Assembly: GCA_025937075.1 (NCBI GenBank)
Contig: JAICSD010000183.1
Span: forward strand, 1-8,305
From: Vicinamibacteria bacterium
Lineage (GTDB): Bacteria > Acidobacteriota > Vicinamibacteria > Vicinamibacterales > 2-12-FULL-66-21
DNA length: 8,305 nucleotides
Direction of reading: 5' to 3'
In this document: positions 5,219 to 8,305 of the stretch, piece after piece
Numbering within the stretch: position 1 is the stretch's first letter
Layout of the letters: each line of letters starts with the position of its first letter
The notes under the pieces: model-generated
Told to the model about the DNA's origin: nothing
Databases searched by the model: none
Seen by the model: the letters and a program-made list of their open reading frames with translations, nothing else
Position numbers and translations under genes: made by a program

Positions 5219-6028
5219 TCAGCGTTCGCTCGCCTGCTTCGCGACCTCCCGGATATCGGCGGCGGGCAACACCACCGGCACCATGCCGAGCGCCTGCAAC
5301 ATGCCGCCCTGCATGCCGTTCAGCGCGTTGTGGCGCGAGTCCGAAGACGGCCTCAACGTCACGACGCCGGCGAACTGCCCCTTCGTATCGAAGATCGACG
5401 CGCCGAGCGCGCCAGACGTCATCGGCAGCGCGATGAGGTAGAAGCGGCGCGGCTTGTCGACCACCGCTTCGATACTGCCGACCGCCGTGGCTGTTCCCCA
5501 CCCCGTCAGTTCCTGCAGCCGCTGGACGGCGATGACTGGATCGACCACGTTGAACACGGGCGAGGCCGAGTCGACGCACTTGAGCGGCTTGGCTGGCGCG
5601 GCAACCGGGCGAACGAACATCAAGTCGAGGTCGCTGTCGCGAAGGACGATCTTCGCCGGCAGTTCCGTCGCGTCCGCAAGACGCAGCTTGACGTCGGTCA
5701 GCTCGGTCTCGATGCTGACCTTCGCGGCGGCAAACGCCGGATTCTTGCCGAGCAGCGTCCCCGGATCGATCGCCGAGAGCGCGACGACGGTGAGCCCCTG
5801 CGCATCGAGCACGGTCGCCGAGGCCTGCACCGCTTGATCCGGAGCGGGCTGATCGCGCCCGGCGCGGCTCATGCGGGCTTTGAGGGTCCCCATCACGGTA
5901 ATCACCGCGTCACCGTGACGACTGGCGACGTCCCTCGCTGCCTGCCGCTCCTCCACCGACTGGCCGGCGGCGGTGGTCGCGACCGCCAGCGCGGCGATCG
6001 CGGCTGCGGCGCATCTCGTCTTGATCAC
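5219..6028 (-). CDS. Exported trypsin-fold pseudoprotease (HtrA-like, catalytic His and Ser lost)
   Basis: The protein has 269 aa from GTG 6028, preceded by GGGAGG with a tight four-base gap. This start gives a clean signal peptide: MIKTR, then an Ala-rich core, cleavage near TTAAGQ (19-23). An in-frame ATG at 6073 overlaps the upstream gene and would spoil the signal peptide. The mature part follows the strand order of an S1C protease. Aligning by eye with the neighbouring HtrA, ATVLDAQGLTVVALSAID (71-88) covers the His motif and has Ser85 where His belongs. DSDLDLMFV (131-139) keeps the Asp (135). GALGASIFD (206-214) replaces GNSGGPLVD, with Leu208 at the Ser position. It therefore should not hydrolyse peptides. 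No PDZ domain is visible. It lies 13 bases after the active HtrA gene and is probably co-transcribed, suggesting a binding or regulatory partner. The fold assignment is by pattern only. Confidence 0.72.
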   Translation of the reverse strand: MIKTRCAAAAIAALAVATTAAGQSVEERQAARDVASRHGDAVITVMGTLKARMSRAGRDQPAPDQAVQASATVLDAQGLTVVALSAIDPGTLLGKNPAFAAAKVSIETELTDVKLRLADATELPAKIVLRDSDLDLMFVRPVAAPAKPLKCVDSASPVFNVVDPVIAVQRLQELTGWGTATAVGSIEAVVDKPRRFYLIALPMTSGALGASIFDTKGQFAGVVTLRPSSDSRHNALNGMQGGMLQALGMVPVVLPAADIREVAKQASER

Positions 6029-6041
6029 GTCTCCTCCCCCG

Positions 6042-8024
6042 TCACTGTAACCATGCCGGCTCGATTTCGACAAACAGGGTGCGAACGCCCCGGCGAACGC
6101 GAAGCACGACTGCTTTTGCCCGCGCGTCGCGGGACGTCTTCAGCCGCGCCGCGACGGCGTCGACGGTGCGCATCGGCTGGCCGTCGATGTCGAGGATCAC
6201 GTCACCGGTCGCAAGCTGCGCCAGGGCCGCCCACCCGCCGGGCTCGACGGCATCGACGATCACCCCTTTCGGCGCGTCCTTCAATCGCGGATCGTCCAGG
6301 TCGCGTTCAGACATCTCGCGGACCCGCAATCCGAAATCCGCGTCGTCGTACCGCCGCATCTCGCTCTCGCGAGGCCACGCTGTACGAACCGGGACCGTGA
6401 CGCTCTGCTCGGCGCCGTCTCTGACGATGGTCAGCGGAACGGACGCCCCGGGCCGATATTGGCGCAGCATCGCGCTGAACGTCTCCTCGTCGCCGGGTTC
6501 GCTGGCGCGCACGGGCCGGCCGTCGACCGCGACAATGAGGTCGCCGACGTGCAGCGGCAGCGCCGAATCGATGACTCGCGTGACGCGAACGCCGGTTCGC
6601 CCGGGCACGTGCAGGTGCTGCGCCAACGCCGGGGTCAGCACCTGGAATCCCACCGCCAGCCACGCCTTGCGCGCCTCCAGCGGCGGGTCGTCTGTGCGCG
6701 GCGTTCGAAGGTCCACGACGGACAGGCGGTGCTCGGATCGACGGTCCACCGAAACCAGCACGCTCGCCGAGCCGTTCACGAGCGCTGCCGCTGTTCTCTT
6801 GCGCAGGTCCTCGGCGGATCGCACCGGGTTGTCATCCATGGCGACGATGACGTCGTCTGGCGCGAGCGGCGGTTTCGCCTGCTGCGCGGCGCCCCCCGCG
6901 CGGACGCTCAGCAACCGCACGCCGTCCGATGATGCGCGGCCAAGATCTCGTGCGGACGTCGTCGTGAGGTTGGACGCCACGATCCCCCACTCCGGCAATT
7001 CGACCGGTTCTCCGCGGGCCGCGGAGCGCTCGCGCGGAGTAACGGTGATCTTGTGCAACGATCCATTGCGGAGCAGCTCGATCGTTGCAGGGCGGCCGGG
7101 CGTCAGCGCCGCCATGGCCTGGTTGACGAGCGGGACCTGCTCGTCGAACGCGACGTCGACAGGTGCGCCGCCAATCGCCGTAATGATGTCGCCGCTGGTG
7201 ATGCCTGCTGCCGCTGCGGGAGAATCTTCCTCCACCGACGCGACCAGTGCGCCGTGCTCCGTCTGGGTCGTCAGCCGCGGCTGCACGTCGAGACCGATCC
7301 AGCCGCGAGTCACGTGACCGCGCTCGATCAGATCCTTGACGACGTTCTTCACGAGGTCGCCGGGAATCGCAGCGCTCAGGCCGTAGCTCAATTCGTTGAC
7401 GCCGACAATCCGCCCGTGCAAGTCGACGAGCGGGCCTCCCGAGTTGCCCGGAAAAATCGCGGCGTCATGCGCAATCCAGCGCACGATGCTGCCAACGTCT
7501 TCCCCGTCGAGGCTGACACCCGAGGTCATCGCGCGAGGCAGCACCATCTCGGTGTTGCTGACGATCCCGAGGGTCACCGACTGCGAGATGGCCAGCGGAC
7601 TGCCGAGCGCGAGCACCGCCTCGCCTCTCGCGAGAGACGCCGAATTGCCGAACGCGGCAGCCGGAAACGTCCGCGGCTTGCCAGGGCGCAGTTTCAGCAC
7701 CGTGATATCCGACAGGGGATCGGTGCCCACGACGTCTGCCGGGATCTCTTCGTTCGTCGAGAGCGAACACCGGACACGCCGCGCGTGCCCGGCCACATGA
7801 TGATTGGTGACGACGTAGCCGTCAGCCGACACGATGGTTCCGCTGCCGAACACCTCGGTGCGCCACTCCTTGCCGGCGTTGAACGCCGCAGTGACGACTT
7901 CGATGCGCACGACGCTGGGGTAAATCGCCGACAGCGCGGTATCGATCTGGTCGCGCGACGCCGATTGCGCCGACGCCGCTGGGGCCGCGAGGAGGAGAAC
8001 GGCGAAAGGGATGAGCCGGCGCAC
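6042..8024 (-). CDS. Periplasmic HtrA/Deg-type serine protease with four PDZ domains
   Basis: The protein has 660 aa from GTG 8024, chosen because it yields a compact signal peptide (MRRLIPF, hydrophobic core, cleavage near ASAQ at 17-20). In-frame ATGs at 8102, 8111 and 8258 would add an Arg-rich tail unlike protein. The protease domain spans about 28-235 with an intact triad: His76 in TNHHV, Asp106 in PLSDITVL, Ser195 in GNSGGP. Four PDZ-like modules follow, each with an approximate GDxI.xIxGxPV core: about 240-330 (GDIITAIGGAPV), 345-440 (DDVIVAMDDNPV), 455-546 (GDLIVAVDGRPV) and 563-655 (GDVILDIDGQPM). DegP and DegQ have two PDZ domains and DegS one. The expected role is periplasmic quality control or regulated proteolysis. 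The ribosome binding site is weak. It leads the pseudoprotease gene in a likely operon. Exact PDZ borders are estimates. Confidence 0.9.
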   Translation of the reverse strand: MRRLIPFAVLLLAAPAASAQSASRDQIDTALSAIYPSVVRIEVVTAAFNAGKEWRTEVFGSGTIVSADGYVVTNHHVAGHARRVRCSLSTNEEIPADVVGTDPLSDITVLKLRPGKPRTFPAAAFGNSASLARGEAVLALGSPLAISQSVTLGIVSNTEMVLPRAMTSGVSLDGEDVGSIVRWIAHDAAIFPGNSGGPLVDLHGRIVGVNELSYGLSAAIPGDLVKNVVKDLIERGHVTRGWIGLDVQPRLTTQTEHGALVASVEEDSPAAAAGITSGDIITAIGGAPVDVAFDEQVPLVNQAMAALTPGRPATIELLRNGSLHKITVTPRERSAARGEPVELPEWGIVASNLTTTSARDLGRASSDGVRLLSVRAGGAAQQAKPPLAPDDVIVAMDDNPVRSAEDLRKRTAAALVNGSASVLVSVDRRSEHRLSVVDLRTPRTDDPPLEARKAWLAVGFQVLTPALAQHLHVPGRTGVRVTRVIDSALPLHVGDLIVAVDGRPVRASEPGDEETFSAMLRQYRPGASVPLTIVRDGAEQSVTVPVRTAWPRESEMRRYDDADFGLRVREMSERDLDDPRLKDAPKGVIVDAVEPGGWAALAQLATGDVILDIDGQPMRTVDAVAARLKTSRDARAKAVVLRVRRGVRTLFVEIEPAWLQ

Positions 8025-8107
8025 GGGCGAATCTTCTGCCGTCGCAGCCGTCGCGGTCAAGCGCCCGTTTCGACGCACCTCGGCGGCTGCGTCACAGCGC
8101 ATGCCGC

Positions 8108-8305
8108 TCATGTTCCGCGGCGGGTATCGATCGGCAGACCGTCGCCGTTGACGATGGGGGCGAGGATGGGGGTCCCCCGCTTCGCGCGCAAGCGGCTCCT
8201 CGTCGACACGTCTTTCCGGCCGCTGAGCACGAAGTGGGGGTGTCCGAGCGGGGCCCATCGTGAGGGGCGACGCCGCGGCCGTCGAAAGGTCTCGGGGCCG
8301 CTCCG
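8108..8305 (-). CDS. Possible C-terminal end of a gene running in from the right edge
   Basis: One minus-strand frame is open from the window edge for 65 codons and stops with TGA at 8108-8110. The last 45 or so codons have nearly all G or C in the third position and a protein-like composition, for example GHPHFVLSGRKDVS and ILAPIVNGDGLPIDTR. The first 20 residues are Arg/Pro-rich and less convincing. The end lies 83 bases before the HtrA start, a normal spacing. The family is not recognised, and a competing frame that extends the HtrA open frame to 8258 has poorer composition. It could be non-coding. Confidence 0.3.
   Translation of the reverse strand, partial: RSGPETFRRPRRRPSRWAPLGHPHFVLSGRKDVSTRSRLRAKRGTPILAPIVNGDGLPIDTRRGT

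Noticed and set aside
5219..6028. Pseudogene of an HtrA paralogue
   Set aside because: The frame is intact with signal peptide, ribosome binding site and normal codon bias, so a maintained non-catalytic protein is more likely.
5330..6400. A 356-aa plus-strand frame across the pseudoprotease/htrA junction
   Set aside because: Very Arg-rich, crosses two well-supported minus-strand genes and has no recognisable domain or ribosome binding site.
6079..7317. A 412-aa open frame antisense to the htrA gene
   Set aside because: Ser/Thr/Arg-rich composition typical of a shadow frame. The minus strand carries an intact catalytic triad and PDZ repeats.
8090..8116. GGAAC on the minus strand (8112-8116) as an ECF promoter for htrA
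   Set aside because: No TCTAA/TCTGA-like element occurs at the spacing seen before the sigma gene; the nearest candidate, TGTGA, is too close.
8025..8258. A 78-residue N-terminal extension of the HtrA protease
   Set aside because: Arg/Pro-rich and would bury the signal peptide internally; GTG 8024 gives a standard signal sequence.

Overview
The window is GC-rich (roughly two thirds G+C by eye), with tightly packed genes whose third codon positions are almost all G or C. The encoded families point to a Gram-negative bacterium: a periplasmic HtrA protease, a signal-peptide DUF4142 protein, an ECF sigma factor, and close relatives of E. coli YbiT and Fsr. The base composition, the short tandem G/T/C-rich octamers and the gene style resemble environmental Acidobacteriota (Vicinamibacterales-like) genomes. 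That placement is an inference, and no rRNA or other phylogenetic marker is present.

Layout. Positions 1-308 hold nine tandem copies of an octamer and an otherwise featureless spacer. A small single-pass membrane protein (309-503, +) then meets a small soluble hypothetical protein (500-742, -) tail to tail, with their stop codons overlapping. A promoter region (about 743-958) separates that gene from a rightward pair: a YbiT-type ABC-F ATPase (959-2557) and, 11 bases later, an Fsr-family MFS exporter (2569-3831). A perfect 11-bp hairpin follows. It overlaps a possible ECF-type promoter that would place transcription start almost on the ATG of an ECF sigma factor (3879-4517). Two small hairpins lead to a DUF4142 exported protein (4588-5106). 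A long hairpin at 5131-5168 sits between converging transcription units. On the minus strand lie an HtrA-type serine protease with four predicted PDZ domains (6042-8024) and, 13 bases downstream, a trypsin-fold protein that has lost the catalytic His and Ser (5219-6028). The right edge may hold the C-terminal end of another minus-strand gene (8108-8305).

How the genes may work together. ABC-F plus MFS exporter reads as a two-gene unit joining a ribosome-associated ATPase with small-molecule efflux. The sigma factor, the DUF4142 protein, the multi-PDZ protease and the pseudoprotease look like an envelope-stress neighbourhood. No anti-sigma factor is recognisable in the window. Nothing mobile, no CRISPR array and no RNA gene was seen. 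The most interesting signals are the active protease/pseudoprotease pair, the four-PDZ architecture, and the possible leaderless, autoregulated sigma gene.
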